Positions 25,839-36,157 of a stretch of DNA of 64,000 bases are shown piece after piece. The position numbers and the translations under genes were made by a program. The DNA lies in assembly GCF_000740795.1 (NCBI RefSeq), contig NZ_JGYG01000001.1, forward strand, positions 434,001 to 498,000, read 5' to 3'. Source of the DNA: Haematobacter massiliensis (GTDB lineage Bacteria > Pseudomonadota > Alphaproteobacteria > Rhodobacterales > Rhodobacteraceae). The notes below the pieces were generated by a model, which saw nothing but the letters and a program-made list of their open reading frames with translations, did no database searches and was not told the origin of the DNA. Numbering within the stretch: position 1 is the stretch's first letter; the number at the start of each line of letters is the position of its first letter.

Positions 25839-26699
25839 ATGACGCCCCCTCGCATCTCCTTCGAGTTCTTCCCGCCGCAATCGCTGGAGGCGAGCTTTCG
25901 CCTGTGGGAGACGGTGCAGGCCCTCGCGCCGCTGAACCCGGCCTTCGTTTCCGTGACCTATGGCGCAGGCGGGACGACGCGAAAGCTCACGCATGAAGCG
26001 GTGACGACGATCCACAAGAACTACGGGCTGAACGTTGCCGCTCACCTGACGTGCGTGGATGCCACGCGGGAGGAGACGCTGGAAATCGCCCGAGCCTATG
26101 CCGAAGCGGGAGTGAAGGAGATCGTGGCGCTCAGGGGCGATCCGCCCAAGGGCGCCTCCGGCTTCACCCCACACCCGGAGGGGTTCGCGAGTTCGGTGGA
26201 ACTGGTGGAGGCCTTGGCCGAAACGGGAGATTTCCGGCTCCATGTCGGCGCTTACCCGGAGCCTCACCCCGAGTCGCCCGGCACCTCCTCGGATGTCGCC
26301 TGGCTCCGCCGCAAGGTGGCCGCGGGCGCATCATCGGCGATCACGCAGTTCTTCTTTTCGCCCGACATCTATTTCCGCTTCCGCGATGCGGCTGTTGCGG
26401 CCGGGGTCGATGTGCCGATCATACCGGGCATCATGCCAGTGAACAGCTGGAAGGGCGTGCGCGGCTTCGCCGCCCGCTGCGGCGCATCCGTGCCTGCATC
26501 ACTCGATGCACGCTTCTCCGCCGCGGTGGAAGCGGGCCGCGAGGCCACCTTCGCGGTCGAGCAGTGCACTGAACTCTGCGAGGCCCTCATCGCAGGTGGC
26601 GTCGAGGACTTGCATTTCTATACGCTGAACCGTCCCCAGCTGACCCAGCAGGTCTGCGCCAATCTCGGCATTCGTCCTGCCGCCGAAAGCGCCGCCTGA
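25839..26699 (+). CDS. metF: 5,10-methylenetetrahydrofolate reductase
   Basis: MetF is the FAD-dependent enzyme making 5-methyl-THF for methionine synthesis. The sequence begins with the family signature RISFEFFPPQSLEASFRLWE and continues with FVSVTYGAGGTTR, AHLTCVDATREE, IVALRGDPP, HVGAYPEPHPES, ITQFFFSPDIYF and IPGIMPVNSWKG, covering FAD and folate sites. The ATG at 25839 gives 286 aa, close to the usual length; an in-frame ATG at 25803 would add 12 residues and cannot be excluded. Convergent with valS. Confidence 0.95.
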   Translation: MTPPRISFEFFPPQSLEASFRLWETVQALAPLNPAFVSVTYGAGGTTRKLTHEAVTTIHKNYGLNVAAHLTCVDATREETLEIARAYAEAGVKEIVALRGDPPKGASGFTPHPEGFASSVELVEALAETGDFRLHVGAYPEPHPESPGTSSDVAWLRRKVAAGASSAITQFFFSPDIYFRFRDAAVAAGVDVPIIPGIMPVNSWKGVRGFAARCGASVPASLDARFSAAVEAGREATFAVEQCTELCEALIAGGVEDLHFYTLNRPQLTQQVCANLGIRPAAESAA

Positions 26700-26862
26700 T
26701 CCCAGAAGGCGGACATGCGGATTACCCCGATCAGCCACACTGCTGAACCGCCCGCTATTGATCTGACGTGACATCACAGGCAGTCCCGCGACTCTCCGAA
26801 GGGAGAGGCGCGAGGCACGGGCGATGGCGGCAGAGCCGCTTGAGCCCGTGCCTTCGCGCCGA

Positions 26863-29808
26863 TCAGGCGATTTCCGCCAGCCGGGTCAATGCGGAACGAA
26901 GCTTTGCAGCCTCCTCCTCGCCGAGCTCCAGCTTCTCACGGGTTTCCTCTACAACATCCTCCGGCGCGCTTTCGGCGAACTTCGGATTGGCAAGACGGCT
27001 GCGCAGCCCGGACAGATCCTTGTCGAGCTTCTGGAGCGTCTTCTCCAGCCGCACCTTCTCCTCCCCGATGTCGATGACACCGTCGAGCGGCAAGGCGAAA
27101 GTCGCACCTTCCACCGCGATCGTCACGGAGCCGCGGGGCGCGGTATCCGCTTCCGTCAGGGTCTCGATCCGCGCCAAGCGCCGGATCAACGCCTCGTTCC
27201 GCGCCCAGGCCGCACGGCCAGCTTCGTCGATAGAGGTCACGACGATGGCCAGCTTCAGCGCCACCGGCACGTGCATCTGCGCGCGGGCGGAACGGATTTC
27301 CTCGATCAGCGATATGACCCAGCCCATTTCGCGGTCGGCCTCGGCATCGCCGAGTTCGGCGCCATAGGTCGGCCAGTCGGTATGGACGAGCATCTTCGCC
27401 CGTTTGCCTGTCGTCTCCCACAGCTCCTCGGTCACGAAGGGCATCATGGGATGGAGCAGGACAAAGCACTGGTCCAGAACCCATGCCATCACCGCCCGCG
27501 TTTCCGCGGCGGTCGCCTCATCCGCCAGCAGAGGTTTTGCGAATTCCACATACCAGTCGCAGACCCTGCCCCAGACAAAGGCATAGAGCGCGTTCGCCGC
27601 ATCATTGAACCGGTAGGCGGCCAGCGCCTCATCCACCGTTTCACGGATGCGGCCCGTCTCGCCGAGGATCCAGCGGTTGGCCGTGGCCGTCGCCAGCGGG
27701 GCGGAGCCGGTCGCGTGGTTCTCCCAGACGCCGTTCATCTCGGCAAACCGCGCGGCATTCCACAGCTTCGTACCGAAGTTGCGATATCCCGCGATCCGCT
27801 GGGTGGAGAGCTTCAGGTCACGCCCCATCGCCGCCATCGCGGTGAGTGTGAAGCGCACCGCATCCGCGCCGTATTCGTCGATGAGTTCCAGCGGGTCCAG
27901 TACGTTGCCCAGCGACTTGGACATCTTCTTGCCCTTTTCGTCGCGCACCAGCGCGTGGACATAGACCGTATGGAACGGCACCTGTCCCACGACCGCGAGC
28001 TGCATCATCATCATCCGGGCGACCCAGAAGAAGATGATATCGAAGCCCGTCACCAGCACATCCGTCGGGAAATACTTGCGCAGCTCCGGCGTATCCTCCG
28101 GCCAGCCCAATGTGCCGATCGGCCATAGCCCGGAGGAGAACCAGGTGTCCAGAACATCCGCATCGCGCCAGACGGGATAGACGAGTTTCGTTGGATCCTG
28201 GTCGATGTTGTATGCGGCGAGACTCGCTGCCAGACGCTCGATCGCTTCCGCCTTGTCCGTCACTTCCACTACCATCGAATGGCTGAAGGGCGCAGGAATA
28301 TCGGCGATCTCATCGAGGAACCGCTCCCGCACCGCATCGAAATCGGTGGCGGCGTAGTGAACCTCCCCGCGATGCAGCATGCCGCCATTCATCAGCAGAT
28401 CGAAGATCTCGACCTCGTCGATCTCTCCGTCGCGATCTTCGTCACCCAGATCGCTCCCCTGCGGCACACCCAGGTCCAGACCATACCACACTGGGATCTG
28501 ATGCCCCCACCAGAGCTGGCGGGAGATGGTCCACGGCTCGATATTCTCCAGCCAGTGGAAATACACCTTCTCGTCCCGTTCCGGCAGAATGCGCGTGTCG
28601 CCGTTGCGCACTGCGTCCAGTGCCGGGCCGACGATCTTGGTCGTGTCCACGAACCACTGATCGGTCAGCATCGGCTCGATCACCACCTTGGAGCGGTCAC
28701 CGAAGGGCTGGGTGATGATCTTGTCCTCGATCTTCTCCAGCAGTCCCAGCGCCTCGATATCGGCAATGACCAGCTTCCGCGCCTCGAACCGGTCGAGGCC
28801 ACGGTACTTCTCGGGCACCATGTTGTCGTCGGCAGCGTCGTCGCGCATCCGACCCTTGCCGTCCAGCAGCACGTAAAGCGGCAGGCCATGCCGCTCCGCG
28901 ACCTTGTAGTCGTTGAAATCGTGCGCTCCGGTGATCTTCACCGCGCCGGAGCCGAAGGTCGGGTCGGGATATTCGTCCGCGATGATCGGAATGTAGCGAT
29001 CCGCCAGCGGAAGCAGAACGCGCTTTCCGACGATCGGCGCGTAGCGCTCATCGGATGGATGGACCGCCACGGCCCCATCGCCCAGCATCGTCTCGGGCCG
29101 CGTCGTGGCGATGGAGATGTAATCCCGCACCTCGCGGAGCGTGACGTTTCCGTCCGCGTCCTTCTCGACGTATTCGTAGGTCTCGCCGTTCTCCAGCGGG
29201 TATTTGAAGTGCCACATGTGGCCCTTCACCTCGACGTTCTCCACCTCCAGATCGGAGATCGCCGTTTCGAAATGCGGATCCCAGTTCACCAGCCGCTTAC
29301 CGCGATAGATGTAGCCCTTGTCGTACATGTCGACAAAGACCTTGATCACCGCCTGCTGGAAGGTCGGATCCATGGTGAAGGCGTTGCGCGACCAGTCACA
29401 GGAGGCGCCGAGACGCTTCAACTGGTTGATGATCGTGCCGCCCGACTGTTCCTTCCACTCCCAGACCTTTTCCAGAAAGGCCTCGCGTCCCATCTCGCGG
29501 CGGCCCGGCTGCTGACTGCGGGCGAGTTCCCGCTCGACGACCATCTGCGTGGCGATCCCGGCATGATCCTGCCCCGGTTGCCAGAGCGTGTCGAAACCCC
29601 GCATCCGGTGCCAGCGGACCAGAATGTCCTGCAAGGTGTTGTTGAACGCATGCCCCATGTGGAGCGATCCGGTGACGTTCGGCGGCGGGATCATCACGCA
29701 GAAGGTTTCCGCGCGCGACGCATTCGCGCCCGCCTTGAAGGCCCCCGCCTTTTCCCAGGTTTCGTAGATCCGCGCTTCCGCGGATTGCGCGTCGAACGTC
29801 TTTTCCAT
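26863..29808 (-). CDS. valS: Valyl-tRNA synthetase
   Basis: A complete class I synthetase of 981 residues that charges tRNA-Val. The ATP-site motifs are HMGHA (the HIGH equivalent, after PPPNVTGSL) and KMSKS. The large CP1 editing insertion (about 190-420), the anticodon-binding helices and the C-terminal coiled-coil arm ([20 protein letters not shown], about 905-981) are all present. Start [16 protein letters not shown] matches the family. Stands alone in its direction. Confidence 0.97.
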   Translation of the reverse strand: MEKTFDAQSAEARIYETWEKAGAFKAGANASRAETFCVMIPPPNVTGSLHMGHAFNNTLQDILVRWHRMRGFDTLWQPGQDHAGIATQMVVERELARSQQPGRREMGREAFLEKVWEWKEQSGGTIINQLKRLGASCDWSRNAFTMDPTFQQAVIKVFVDMYDKGYIYRGKRLVNWDPHFETAISDLEVENVEVKGHMWHFKYPLENGETYEYVEKDADGNVTLREVRDYISIATTRPETMLGDGAVAVHPSDERYAPIVGKRVLLPLADRYIPIIADEYPDPTFGSGAVKITGAHDFNDYKVAERHGLPLYVLLDGKGRMRDDAADDNMVPEKYRGLDRFEARKLVIADIEALGLLEKIEDKIITQPFGDRSKVVIEPMLTDQWFVDTTKIVGPALDAVRNGDTRILPERDEKVYFHWLENIEPWTISRQLWWGHQIPVWYGLDLGVPQGSDLGDEDRDGEIDEVEIFDLLMNGGMLHRGEVHYAATDFDAVRERFLDEIADIPAPFSHSMVVEVTDKAEAIERLAASLAAYNIDQDPTKLVYPVWRDADVLDTWFSSGLWPIGTLGWPEDTPELRKYFPTDVLVTGFDIIFFWVARMMMMQLAVVGQVPFHTVYVHALVRDEKGKKMSKSLGNVLDPLELIDEYGADAVRFTLTAMAAMGRDLKLSTQRIAGYRNFGTKLWNAARFAEMNGVWENHATGSAPLATATANRWILGETGRIRETVDEALAAYRFNDAANALYAFVWGRVCDWYVEFAKPLLADEATAAETRAVMAWVLDQCFVLLHPMMPFVTEELWETTGKRAKMLVHTDWPTYGAELGDAEADREMGWVISLIEEIRSARAQMHVPVALKLAIVVTSIDEAGRAAWARNEALIRRLARIETLTEADTAPRGSVTIAVEGATFALPLDGVIDIGEEKVRLEKTLQKLDKDLSGLRSRLANPKFAESAPEDVVEETREKLELGEEEAAKLRSALTRLAEIA

Positions 29809-30036
29809 GGTCGGGTTCCACTTTCTTAACGTCCGCAGGTCTATCCAAGGACTGCCCCGCCGCCAAGGCGCGGTTTGCAGCTTTTTTCAGGAGGCCCCTT
29901 TGCCCGCCATTCCATTGTCCGGCATTTTTCCAGCTTTAGCCCCGCATGGGTCGCGCCTTGCCGCATGGTTGCACTCGGCGTTACGGCCTTCGCAATCGTG
30001 GAGCAACCGCTCGCGGGGGCGGGCTGAAGCGCACGA

Positions 30037-30486
30037 CTAGGCTGGAAGGCCTCCTGCCACAACACGGTCGAGCTTTGTCGTCAGATGGATGAAGCTCTCC
30101 GACGCCTTGACGCCCGGAATCGCACCGATGGCGTCGAGCACGGTGTCCAGCGACTGTGTTGTCGCGGCGGCCAGGGTCAGGAGAAGATCGACGCGGCCTG
30201 AGGTGGAATGGATCGTCTCTACCTCCGGCATCGCCTTCAACCGGTTCACGATTCCCGATTGAAGCCGGAGGTCGATCGTCAACAGCACGGTCGCCCGCAA
30301 CCGCCCCCTTTGCCCCGCCTCTCCCAGCTTGACCGTATAGCCGGTGATGACGCCGGAGCTTTCCAGGCGCTCCAGACGCGACTGCAGTGTGGAGCGCGCC
30401 ACCTTCAACCGCCGCGCCAGCGTGGCGAGGGAAATGCGCGCGTCCGCGGCCAGTTGGGCAACGATTGACCTGTCCAGATCGTCCAG
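30037..30486 (-). CDS. Lrp/AsnC-family regulator with a non-ATG start
   Basis: The C-terminal RAM domain (VLLTIDLRL, VETIHSTSGRVDLLLTL, GVKASESFIHL) and recognition helix (VARSTLQSRLERLESSGVITGY) are clear. The first ATG/GTG/TTG-type start in the frame (TTG at 30408) would remove the first HTH helix. Reading upstream gives DDLDRSIVAQLAADARISLA, exactly what an Lrp protein should begin with, and a stop codon occurs 11 codons earlier with no ATG, GTG or TTG between. A Shine-Dalgarno GAGG lies 7 bases before a CTG (30486) and 4 before an ATT (30489). I chose CTG, giving 149 residues. It is divergent from a PLP decarboxylase, its probable target. Confidence 0.78.
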   Translation of the reverse strand: MDDLDRSIVAQLAADARISLATLARRLKVARSTLQSRLERLESSGVITGYTVKLGEAGQRGRLRATVLLTIDLRLQSGIVNRLKAMPEVETIHSTSGRVDLLLTLAAATTQSLDTVLDAIGAIPGVKASESFIHLTTKLDRVVAGGLPA

Positions 30487-30716
30487 AATCCCACCTCGTG
30501 AATCTGTAAGCGGCTTTCGTCAATTTAACGAAGCTGCAGGCAAAAACAACACTTCCCAAGACACCGGTTTGGCTCCATATGCGGCATCCTCGTTTTCAGG
30601 AAAAGGGCGGCTCATACGCACCTGGCCTGGTTTGGTTTGACGCGTAAGCGGCTCCGAACTGGTGGGTCCAGGGCTGGGGTAGGCTGCGCTCTGTTGGCAG
30701 AAGAAGGAACGCGCCG
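30487..30716. promoter_or_regulatory. Divergent region between lrp-type gene and decarboxylase, with a direct repeat
   Basis: The 230-bp space contains two copies of the decamer GTAAGCGGCT, at 30506-30515 and 30644-30653, one near each gene start, and a partial dyad around GTCAATTTAACGAAGC. These could be operator half-sites for the Lrp-type protein. Position supports regulation; sequence specificity is unproven. Confidence 0.35.
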
Positions 30717-31862
30717 ATGGGGCTCTCGAAAACGATCTGGACGACTCCGTCCGAATACCTCCGCATCCAGCAACCCGATGCGCCCGTGATGTTTTTCTCG
30801 CCCGCGGTGCTGCAGGCGACGGCGCGGCGATTCATTGATGGCTTTCCCGGTTTCGTCACCTATGCCGTAAAATCCAACCCGGATGAGATCGTCATCGAAA
30901 ATCTGGCCGCCGCAGGTGTGCAGGGTTTTGATGTCGCCTCTCCCGCCGAAATGCGGCTCATCCGGCGGATCGCGCCCAGCGCCGCGATGCACTACAACAA
31001 TCCGGTCCGGGCACGCTCGGAGATCCTGACGGCTGTCGAACTGGGCGTGGCGTCCTACTCCGTCGATTCGCGGAGCGAGCTGGCCAAGCTCATCGCGCTT
31101 GTCCCTGCGCAGGGCACGGAGATTTCCGTGCGGTTCAAGCTGCCCGTCGCCGGCGCGGCCTACAACTTCGGTGCCAAGTTCGGCGCGACGGTGGAACTTG
31201 CGGCAGAGCTGCTGGCGACGGTCGCTGATGCCGGGTTCGTTCCCTCGCTGACCTTCCATCCGGGCACGCAATGCACCGAGCCCAGCGCATGGGACGCATA
31301 TATCCGTGCGGCGGCAGAGATCGCGGCGATGGCGGGGGTGAAGATCGCGCGGCTCAACGTCGGCGGCGGCTTCCCCTCCCACCGGCTGAACGAGATCGAG
31401 CCGCAACTGGAGGCGATCTTCCGCCTGATCGACACGGTGGCGGCGGAAGCCTTCGGCTCCGATCGCCCGGCGCTGGTCTGCGAGCCGGGTCGGGGCCTCT
31501 GCGCCGGGGCTTTCTCGCTTGCCAGCCGGGTGAAGGCAGTGCGCGATGATGAGCATGTTTTCCTCAACGATGGGGTCTATGGCGCCTTCGCGGAACTTCC
31601 GCTCATCGGCATCATCGACCGGACGGAAGTCATCTCGCCTGATGGTGTGAAGCGTGGCGGCGAGACGGTGGAACGTATCGTCTTTGGTCCGACCTGTGAC
31701 AGCGTTGACCGTTTGCCGGGCGTCGTGGCCCTGCCCGGCGACATGCAGGAGGAAGATTACGTGCTGTTCCACGGGATGGGCGCCTATTCCATCGCGACCA
31801 ACACCCGCTTCAACGGATTCGGTGAACTCAGCGTCGCGACGGTGCTCAAGCTGAAAGGCTGA
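30717..31862 (+). CDS. Type III PLP-dependent decarboxylase (ornithine/lysine decarboxylase-like)
   Basis: The 381-residue alanine-racemase-fold enzyme matches ornithine/diaminopimelate-type decarboxylases. The PLP Lys lies in TYAVKSNPDE (about residue 53), the phosphate-binding loop in LNVGGGFPS, the Glu in CEPGRGLCAG and the catalytic Cys in GPTCDSVD; YGAFAEL and NGFGE are also typical. It probably makes putrescine (or cadaverine), providing polyamines. AAGGA lies upstream of the ATG. An Lrp-type regulator is transcribed divergently, and an intrinsic terminator follows. Confidence 0.9.
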   Translation: MGLSKTIWTTPSEYLRIQQPDAPVMFFSPAVLQATARRFIDGFPGFVTYAVKSNPDEIVIENLAAAGVQGFDVASPAEMRLIRRIAPSAAMHYNNPVRARSEILTAVELGVASYSVDSRSELAKLIALVPAQGTEISVRFKLPVAGAAYNFGAKFGATVELAAELLATVADAGFVPSLTFHPGTQCTEPSAWDAYIRAAAEIAAMAGVKIARLNVGGGFPSHRLNEIEPQLEAIFRLIDTVAAEAFGSDRPALVCEPGRGLCAGAFSLASRVKAVRDDEHVFLNDGVYGAFAELPLIGIIDRTEVISPDGVKRGGETVERIVFGPTCDSVDRLPGVVALPGDMQEEDYVLFHGMGAYSIATNTRFNGFGELSVATVLKLKG

Positions 31863-31891
31863 TACCCCCGATACAAAGATACAGAAGTGCC

Positions 31892-31919
31892 AAAGGCGCG
31901 ACCGCGGGCGCGCCTTTTT
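31892..31919 (+). terminator. Intrinsic terminator after the decarboxylase
   Basis: GGCGCG (31895-31900) pairs with CGCGCC (31909-31914) around an eight-base GC-rich loop and is followed by five Ts. It stands 30 bp after the stop codon. Confidence 0.85.
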
Positions 31920-32082
31920 CATGCAAGAAAGTATTTTCTCCGCCTGCACGCAACCCGCAGCGGCTGTGCGGCATTGTCATAAAGTCGACGGGCTTTCGCC
32001 GTGTTACGGTGACTTGGTTGTGCCAATCTTTCAGAGGAACGGTCAATCCGCAGTTTCGGCGGGTGGTGGAGCGGGGGTCGGA

Positions 32083-33222
32083 ATGGGCATCTGGCGGTTC
32101 ACGGATATGCGACGGATTCTCGGCCTCGCGGATGTCGCGCCGATCACCGCAACGACGCCACTGCCGAAGCGCGGGAAGACCCGCCCCGCAATGGATCACG
32201 TCATCATTCTTGACGGCACGCTGTCCAGCCTCACCTCTGGGCAGGAGACGAATGCCGGGCATACCTTCCGGCTGCTGCGAGAGGCGGGATCCGCCTCCCG
32301 CCTGTCGCTTTTCTATGAGGCGGGCATCCAGTGGAAGGGATGGTCGAGCCTGCCGGATATCATCACCGGCGCTTCGATCAACGATCAGATCCAACGTGCC
32401 TACGGCTTCCTTGCCTCCCGCTACCGCCCGGGAGATCGCGTGTTCCTGTTCGGCTATTCGCGAGGCGGGTTCGCCGTCAGGTCGCTTGCCGGGATGATCG
32501 ACCGGCTGGGCCTTCTGCGGGCCGAAGAAGCCACGGAGCGCAACATCCGGCAAGTCTTCCGTCATTATCGACTTGCTCCGAACAGCGACAGCGCCTCGGC
32601 TTTCCGGGCAGCCCACTGCCATACTCAGGTCGAAATCGCGATGATCGGCGTCTGGGATACCGTGAAGGCGCTCGGTCTGCGGCTGCCGCTGCTCTGGCGT
32701 CTGACGGAAGCGGAACACGCCTTTCACCAGCTCGACCTCGGCCCGTCCGTTCGCTACGCCGCGCAGGCTCTGGCGCTCGACGAGACGCGCGTCGCCTTCA
32801 GTCCCCTGCCATGGCAGGTGCTGCCCGACTGGAATGGGCTGGCGGAGGATACATGGTTCCGGGGCGCGCATCCCGATATCGGCGGGCAGGTGCATACCGG
32901 CCGCCAGGGACGGCAACTCGCCAATATTCCACTGGTCTGGATGCTTGAGCGTGTGGAGGCGCAGGGCGTGCCGTTGCCGCAGGACTGGCGGCTTCGGTTT
33001 CCCTGCGATGCCAGTGCACGTGCCGTCGGCACTTTCGACGGCTGGGGCAAGGTATTCCTCATCCGCAGTCCGCGCGCGAATGGACCGGTGAAAGGCCGCC
33101 TTCACCCCACCGTCAGATTCCATACACCCACACGGCAGATCCGGCGCATCGACACCCCGAAGCAGACCGAGGCATCCGTACGTCTTGCCGCGCTTTTCAG
33201 CCCCTTCCGCAGGGAGGGTTGA
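32083..33222 (+). CDS. DUF2235 alpha/beta-hydrolase-like protein
   Basis: The 379-residue protein has the DUF2235 plan: an early Asp motif (VIILDGTLSSL, where family members have FFDGTWN), the nucleophile elbow FGYSRGGFAVRSLAGMI, FIGVWDTV-like MIGVWDTVKALG and WFRGAHPDIGG with the catalytic His. Relatives include lipases and type VI secretion phospholipase effectors, but no secretion genes are nearby. The usual DGT motif is intact although the following Trp-Asn is replaced by LSS. Start at 32083 chosen for a purine-rich site upstream; an earlier frame start would add 54 unlike residues. Confidence 0.82.
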   Translation: MGIWRFTDMRRILGLADVAPITATTPLPKRGKTRPAMDHVIILDGTLSSLTSGQETNAGHTFRLLREAGSASRLSLFYEAGIQWKGWSSLPDIITGASINDQIQRAYGFLASRYRPGDRVFLFGYSRGGFAVRSLAGMIDRLGLLRAEEATERNIRQVFRHYRLAPNSDSASAFRAAHCHTQVEIAMIGVWDTVKALGLRLPLLWRLTEAEHAFHQLDLGPSVRYAAQALALDETRVAFSPLPWQVLPDWNGLAEDTWFRGAHPDIGGQVHTGRQGRQLANIPLVWMLERVEAQGVPLPQDWRLRFPCDASARAVGTFDGWGKVFLIRSPRANGPVKGRLHPTVRFHTPTRQIRRIDTPKQTEASVRLAALFSPFRREG

Positions 33223-33264
33223 TCCCCCCTTGCGCGGCGCGCGGGTTTGCGCTTGTCATGCGTC

Positions 33265-34386
33265 ATGATCGGACCCCGCTATACCCCGCTTGTCGATGCG
33301 CTCCCCGCCACAGTGCCGTTCGTCGGCCCCGAAACGCTGGAACGGCGGAGCGGCGCTCCCTTCCGGGCCCGGCTCGGCGCGAACGAGAACGTCTTCGGCC
33401 CTTCGCCGAAGGCGATCGAGGCCATGGCGCGCACAGCCAGCGATGCGTGGATGTATGGCGATCCCGAAAATCACGATCTGAAGGAAGCGCTCGCCGCGTA
33501 TCATGGGCTCCGGCCGGAGAATGTGGTGGTCGGCGAAGGGATTGACGGCCTTCTGGGCTATCTCGCCCGGCTGGTCATTGCGCCCGGCGATGGCGTCGTC
33601 ACGTCGGACGGGGCCTATCCCACGTTCAACTTCCATGTCGCGGGATGCGGGGGAGTTCTGCACAAGGTGCCCTACCGGCAGGATCATGAGGATCCGGCGG
33701 CGCTTGTCGCCTTGGCGGCAACGGTGCGCCCCAAACTGATCTACCTCGCCAACCCTGACAATCCCATGGCAAGCCACCATCCCGGGCGGCTGATCGAGCA
33801 GATGGTGGAGGCGCTGCCGGACGGCACCCTCCTTGTGCTGGATGAGGCCTATGTGGAACTCGCCCCGGAAGGAACGGCTGCGCGGATCGCGGCGGAGGAT
33901 CCGCGTGTGATTCGCATGCGGACCTTCTCCAAGGCCTACGGCATGGCAGGGGCGCGGGTCGGCTACGCGCTGGCCGCCGCCCCCCTCGCCCGCGCCTTTG
34001 ACAAGGTGCGCAACCATTTCGGCATGTCGCGTATCGCACAGGCCGGGGCGCTCGCTGCGCTGGCCGATACCGCGTGGCTGGAGCAGACCCGCAGAAACGT
34101 TGCCCATGCGCGGGAGCGGATCAGCGCCATTGCCACGGCCAACGGGCTGACGGCGCTTCCCTCCGCCACCAACTTCGTCGCCATAGACAGCGGCGGAGAT
34201 GGGGCAGTCGCCCGCCGGATCGTCGCAGAGCTCGGCGCGCGGGGCGTATTCATCCGAATGCCGGGGGTCGCGCCCCTCGACCGCTGCATCCGCATAAGCG
34301 CCGGACGGCCCGCCGATCTCGACCTTCTGGAGGAAGTGCTGCCGGAGGCGCTGGCTGCGGCACGGGAGCCCGTCACGCCCGCGTGA
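33265..34386 (+). CDS. Class I/II aminotransferase, HisC-like
   Basis: The 373-residue PLP enzyme has the histidinol-phosphate aminotransferase-like pattern: [54 protein letters not shown] and the PLP Lys in [17 protein letters not shown]. It could be HisC or one of the aromatic/phosphonate-type paralogues; no other his gene is present here, so the assignment stays at family level. ATG at 33265 is preferred to a TTG 18 bp upstream. Confidence 0.87.
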   Translation: MIGPRYTPLVDALPATVPFVGPETLERRSGAPFRARLGANENVFGPSPKAIEAMARTASDAWMYGDPENHDLKEALAAYHGLRPENVVVGEGIDGLLGYLARLVIAPGDGVVTSDGAYPTFNFHVAGCGGVLHKVPYRQDHEDPAALVALAATVRPKLIYLANPDNPMASHHPGRLIEQMVEALPDGTLLVLDEAYVELAPEGTAARIAAEDPRVIRMRTFSKAYGMAGARVGYALAAAPLARAFDKVRNHFGMSRIAQAGALAALADTAWLEQTRRNVAHARERISAIATANGLTALPSATNFVAIDSGGDGAVARRIVAELGARGVFIRMPGVAPLDRCIRISAGRPADLDLLEEVLPEALAAAREPVTPA

Positions 34387-34444
34387 TTTGCCTTCCCCCG
34401 GCTGGAAGGTCCGACGTTGCAGGTCCCCAGCAACGGAGGCCACC

Positions 34445-34807
34445 ATGCAACCGATCACGACCGCGCTCTGCGCAGCGGCGCTCAGCCTTTCAACGCTCCC
34501 CGCCTTTGCGCAGGATCATTCGGCACATGGCATGCAGGGCGGCAGCATGGAAAGCCCGTCCACCGCTGCCTACATGGAAGCGATGGAGCGGATGCATTCC
34601 GCGATGGACGTCCCCTATACCGGTGATGCCGATGTGGACTTCATCCGCGGCATGATCCCGCATCACCAGGGCGCCATCGACATGGCGAAGATCGTGCTCG
34701 AATACGGCAAGGATCCCGAGGTGAAGAAACTTGCCCAGGAAGTGATCTCCGCTCAGGAGCAGGAGATCGGCTGGATGACCGACTGGCTCGCCAAGCACGG
34801 TCACTGA
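34445..34807 (+). CDS. Secreted DUF305 protein
   Basis: The 120-residue precursor has a Sec signal peptide (cleaved near ALA-FAQ, residue 19) and a single DUF305 helical unit with the motif [20 protein letters not shown] and the second helix [17 protein letters not shown]. The family is ferritin-like and often found next to copper genes; His/Met-rich text ([12 protein letters not shown]) hints at metal binding. GGAGG precedes the ATG by 5 bases. It is alone on its strand. Confidence 0.88.
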   Translation: MQPITTALCAAALSLSTLPAFAQDHSAHGMQGGSMESPSTAAYMEAMERMHSAMDVPYTGDADVDFIRGMIPHHQGAIDMAKIVLEYGKDPEVKKLAQEVISAQEQEIGWMTDWLAKHGH

Positions 34808-34822
34808 GGCGAGCCGATCCGG

Positions 34823-36025
34823 TCAGCAGCTGGAGGCGATCACCTGCGCCGCCGCGTCCAGTGCGCCCGGCCCGTGCGGAATGTCGAGCGCGCGAAGACC
34901 GGCCTCCATCACTGAGAGAACGCCCAGCGTCATATGGGCGTTCACATGCCCCATATGCGCCACCCGCAGGAAACCGTGCCACGACGGGTCGCCCGGCTCC
35001 GCCATGCCAAGCCCGATGCCCAGCGTCACACCCACGTTCTTTTCCGTCCATTCCCGCAGCGCGGTGCCGTGCGGGGCACCCATGCGGGCCGCGGTCACGG
35101 AATGGCCGCGAAACGCCGGATCGGCGATGTTGAGGGCGATCTCGCTTCCGTGGCTCCAGGCATCGAAAGCAGCCCAGACGGTGCGGGCAAGCGTCCTGTG
35201 ACGCTGCATCACCGCCTCATACCCCTCTTCGCGCAGGATCATGTTCAGCGCCTCGGCAAGTCCCAGCAGCAGATGCGTGGGCGCCGTGCCGTAGAAATGC
35301 TGGTAGAACTCCGCAGGCTCCGCCCGGGGCTGCCAGTCCCAATAGGGTGTGCGCAGGTCATTGCCGCGGGTTGCATGCTTCGCCTTGTCCGAGAAGAACA
35401 GGATGCCCAAGCCGGGCGGCGTCATGAGACCCTTCTGGCTGGCCGTGACGAGCACATCCACCCCCCAGGCATCCATCTCGAACGGATCGCAGGCGAAGGA
35501 GGCCACGCAATCCACCATCAGCAGCGCCGGGTGCCCGGCCGCATCCATCGCCTGCCGCACGGCCTGCACGTCGTTGCGGACGGAGGTCGCGGTATCCACA
35601 TGCGTCAGAAGGACCGCCTTGTAGGTATGGCCGGTGTCGGCGCGAAGGGCCTCCTCGACCCGCTGCGGATCGACCGGCGCACGCAGACCGAAGTCGATCA
35701 CGTCGATCTCCACCCCCATCTCGCGCGCCTGAGCCGCCCAGTTTATGCCGAACCGCCCGGTGGCAAGGCTGAGCGCCCGATCCCCCCGGCTGAACACATT
35801 GGCATTCGCCGCTTCCCATGCGCCGTGACCATTGGCGATGTAGATCGCCACGTTGTCCTTTGTATGGGCCAGCGTGCGGAGATCGGCCACGATATCGTCC
35901 ACCGTATCGACCAATGCCCCGGTGTAGATGTTCGGCGCCGGCACATGCATGGCGTTCAGAACCCGGTCGGGCATGACTGACGGACCGGGGATGGCAAGGT
36001 AATGACGACCGAAGCCGAGGCTCAT
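34823..36025 (-). CDS. Alanine/serine-glyoxylate aminotransferase family protein
   Basis: The 400-residue fold-type I PLP enzyme is of the AGXT/SgaA/PucG group: PGPSVMPDRVLNAMH, NGHGAWEAANANVFS, MVDCVASFACDPFEMDAWGVDV and the PLP Lys in TASQKGLMTPPG. Likely uses glyoxylate as acceptor with Ser or Ala as donor; PucG-type ureidoglycine donors are also possible. GGAGAG precedes the ATG at 36025; the frame further upstream overlaps the next gene's promoter. Which donor is used cannot be told. Confidence 0.88.
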   Translation of the reverse strand: MSLGFGRHYLAIPGPSVMPDRVLNAMHVPAPNIYTGALVDTVDDIVADLRTLAHTKDNVAIYIANGHGAWEAANANVFSRGDRALSLATGRFGINWAAQAREMGVEIDVIDFGLRAPVDPQRVEEALRADTGHTYKAVLLTHVDTATSVRNDVQAVRQAMDAAGHPALLMVDCVASFACDPFEMDAWGVDVLVTASQKGLMTPPGLGILFFSDKAKHATRGNDLRTPYWDWQPRAEPAEFYQHFYGTAPTHLLLGLAEALNMILREEGYEAVMQRHRTLARTVWAAFDAWSHGSEIALNIADPAFRGHSVTAARMGAPHGTALREWTEKNVGVTLGIGLGMAEPGDPSWHGFLRVAHMGHVNAHMTLGVLSVMEAGLRALDIPHGPGALDAAAQVIASSC

Positions 36026-36157
36026 CGAAAACTCTCCATGCAAGGCGCGGTTCAACCCCTAGTCCGCGCCGCTGCAGGGGTCAACCGGGCGCACGGCTTG
36101 CCCTTGGGCCGCAGAGCCGCTACACCGCAGCCAACGCCCCCTAGGCAGAGCGCCCGG

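Noticed and set aside
26792-26807. CTCTCC/GGAGAG hairpin between metF and valS
   Set aside because: Only six pairs, no T run on either strand; too weak to call a terminator.
31921-32082. Upstream start for the DUF2235 gene
   Set aside because: It would begin just after the terminator T run, add 54 residues unlike the family, and lacks a ribosome site.
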